Part shown: positions 5,076-6,121 of the stretch, in pieces
Layout of the letters: every line of letters starts with the position of its first letter
How positions within the stretch are numbered: position 1 is the stretch's first letter
Origin: Bryobacterales bacterium
Lineage (GTDB): Bacteria; Acidobacteriota; Terriglobia; Bryobacterales; Bryobacteraceae
Length of the DNA: 6,121 nucleotides
Reading direction: 5' to 3'
Assembly (NCBI GenBank): GCA_003142355.1
Contig: PLMF01000372.1
Span: forward strand, 370-6,490
The notes under the pieces: model-generated
Database searches by the model: none
What the model was told of the DNA's origin: nothing
Seen by the model: the letters and a program-made list of their open reading frames with translations, nothing else
Translations under genes and position numbers: made by a program

Positions 5076-6121
5076 ATGCGAACGCGTTCCGTTCTTCTTC
5101 TCACCGCGATCTTGTGCTGTTCCGCATGGGGTCAGACTTACACCATATCGACATTCGCCGGCGGCGGACTGTCGGTCAACATTCCAGGAACTTCCGCTAA
5201 CCTGTGCCTCGACGGAAGTTGGGGTGGTATTGCCACCGACCGGGCAGGCGACCTCTTCTTCGCGTGCCAACAGAGTGTTCTGCGATTAGACTCCACAACC
5301 GGAATCTTGACCCTGGTGGCGGGCAACGGGACGTCGGGTTTCAGCGGCGATAACGGTCCGGCCACCAGCGCCCAGTTGGCCACTCCCCAAGGCATCGCGG
5401 TAGATTCTGCCGGCAACCTCTTCATCGCCGACTACTATAACAACCGGATCCGCGAGGTCTCGGGCGGGGTGATTACCACCGTGGTGGGAAACGGGACGCT
5501 TGGCTTCGCCGACAACGTCCCGGCCGCCGGCCCCGTGTTGTACGAACCCAACGGGATCGCCGTGGACTCTGCCGGCAACCTGTATATCGCCGACGGTAGC
5601 GACCGCATCCGCAAGGTCGCGAATGGGGTAATCGCCACCGTGGTGGGGAATGGGTTCGAAGGCTTCAGCGGCGACAACGGCCCCGCCATCAGCGCCCAGT
5701 TGAATGCACCCGGCGCCCTCGCCGTGGACTCTGCCGGCAACCTCTTCATCGCCGACACCTGGAACAACCGCATCCGCGAGGTCTCGAATGGCGTAATCAC
5801 CACCGTGGCGGGAAACGGGTCGCTTGCTTTCGGCGGCGACAACGGCCCGGCCACCGGCGCCCAGTTGACCGCCGCGGGCCTCGCCGTCGACTCCGCCGGC
5901 AACCTCTACATCGCCGATTCTTACAACAGCCGCATCCGCAAGGTCTCGAACGGCGTAATCACCACCGTGGTGGGAAACGGGACGTTTGCTTTCGGCGGTG
6001 ACAACGGCCCAGCCACCAGCGCCCAGTTGCAGGCAGAGGGCGTCGCCGTGGATTCTGCCGGCAACCTTTACGTCATCGGCGGTTCCCGCGTCCGCAAAGT
6101 CTCGAACGGGGTGATCACCAC
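5076..6121 (+). CDS. Secreted NHL-repeat beta-propeller protein, N-terminal part
   Basis: The open frame runs from ATG 5076 to the window edge (348 codons) with no stop, so the 3' end is missing. It begins with a signal peptide, MRTRSVLLLTAILCCSAWGQ, with likely cleavage around residue 20. A short unique part (about 21-52) precedes an NHL array. The first, divergent blade begins near residue 54 (TDRAGDLFFACQQSVLRLD), and five regular blades follow. Each carries VDSAGNL(F/Y)IAD, N-R-I-R-(E/K)-V-S, GVITTVVGNG and GDNGPATSAQL. NHL repeats fold into six-bladed or larger beta-propellers used for protein or ligand binding. This secreted class, with its long GDNGPAT loops, is abundant in Acidobacteriota and is usually without a known ligand. 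GAGG lies ten bases before the start. Any C-terminal domain, which often decides the role of such proteins, is outside the window. Confidence 0.93.
   Translation, partial: MRTRSVLLLTAILCCSAWGQTYTISTFAGGGLSVNIPGTSANLCLDGSWGGIATDRAGDLFFACQQSVLRLDSTTGILTLVAGNGTSGFSGDNGPATSAQLATPQGIAVDSAGNLFIADYYNNRIREVSGGVITTVVGNGTLGFADNVPAAGPVLYEPNGIAVDSAGNLYIADGSDRIRKVANGVIATVVGNGFEGFSGDNGPAISAQLNAPGALAVDSAGNLFIADTWNNRIREVSNGVITTVAGNGSLAFGGDNGPATGAQLTAAGLAVDSAGNLYIADSYNSRIRKVSNGVITTVVGNGTFAFGGDNGPATSAQLQAEGVAVDSAGNLYVIGGSRVRKVSNGVIT
5400..6121 (+). repeat. Tandem 162-bp (54-codon) NHL repeat units
   Basis: Unit starts, taken at the Val codon of VDSAGN, fall at 5400, 5562, 5724, 5886 and 6048, exactly 162 bases apart each time; the fifth unit is cut by the window end. 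A more diverged unit precedes them at 5235 with a spacing of 165 bases. Units are similar at the DNA level (for example GTGGACTCTGCCGGCAACCT, with third-base changes). This points to recent duplication or ongoing homogenisation by recombination. Confidence 0.9.

Noticed and set aside
5138..5902. Minus-strand repetitive ORFs (5138-5425 and 5435-5902)
   Set aside because: They mirror the NHL repeats on the other strand. The repeating MPAESTA pattern is the reverse complement of the VDSAGN codons.
5400..6121. CRISPR-like array
   Set aside because: The 162-bp units are coding and in frame, with no short identical repeats separated by unique spacers.

Overview
The window is GC-rich bacterial DNA. 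Its style suggests an Acidobacteriota genome of the Bryobacterales/Solibacter kind. This is an inference from the secreted NHL-repeat protein with GDNGPATSAQL-type repeats, the UPF0175/DUF3368 toxin-antitoxin pair, several small unrecognised proteins, and a scarcity of strong Shine-Dalgarno sites. No marker gene proves it.

Layout. (1) 1-644: the C-terminal part of a sigma-54-dependent activator (AAA+ and Fis-type HTH). It is followed closely on the same strand by a family-4 glycosyltransferase (664-1740). (2) 1778-2226, minus strand: a two-gene unit made of an uncatalogued 41-codon small ORF (2101-2226) and a 102-residue acidic hypothetical protein with a GTG start and a clear Shine-Dalgarno site. 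It faces a small two-helix membrane protein on the plus strand (2267-2581). (3) 2635-3129, minus strand: the DNA-binding half of an IS630-type transposase without its DDE nuclease domain. Its promoter lies in a short AT-rich patch and overlaps a perfect 9-bp inverted repeat. (4) 3275-3649: a small secreted protein, possibly translated from a leaderless GTG. (5) 3722-4448: a UPF0175 antitoxin and DUF3368 PIN-type toxin. The toxin's first catalytic motif lies upstream of any usable in-frame start. (6) 4522-5024: a secreted CAP/SCP-domain protein split by a one-base frameshift. (7) 5076 to the window end: a secreted NHL beta-propeller protein made of 162-bp repeats, running off the edge.

The genes do not form one pathway. 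The region looks accessory: a transposase-derived HTH gene, a toxin-antitoxin pair, and secreted or envelope proteins. The most useful observations are two one-base frame breaks, each curable by adding one G to a G run, 746 bases apart (toxin and CAP gene). Others are the unrecorded small ORF at 2101-2226, the promoter/inverted-repeat arrangement at 3167-3205, and the repeat that keeps an exact 162-bp period despite compensating one-codon changes. I saw no rRNA, tRNA, CRISPR array or complete insertion sequence. No gene-free stretch exceeds 300 bases.
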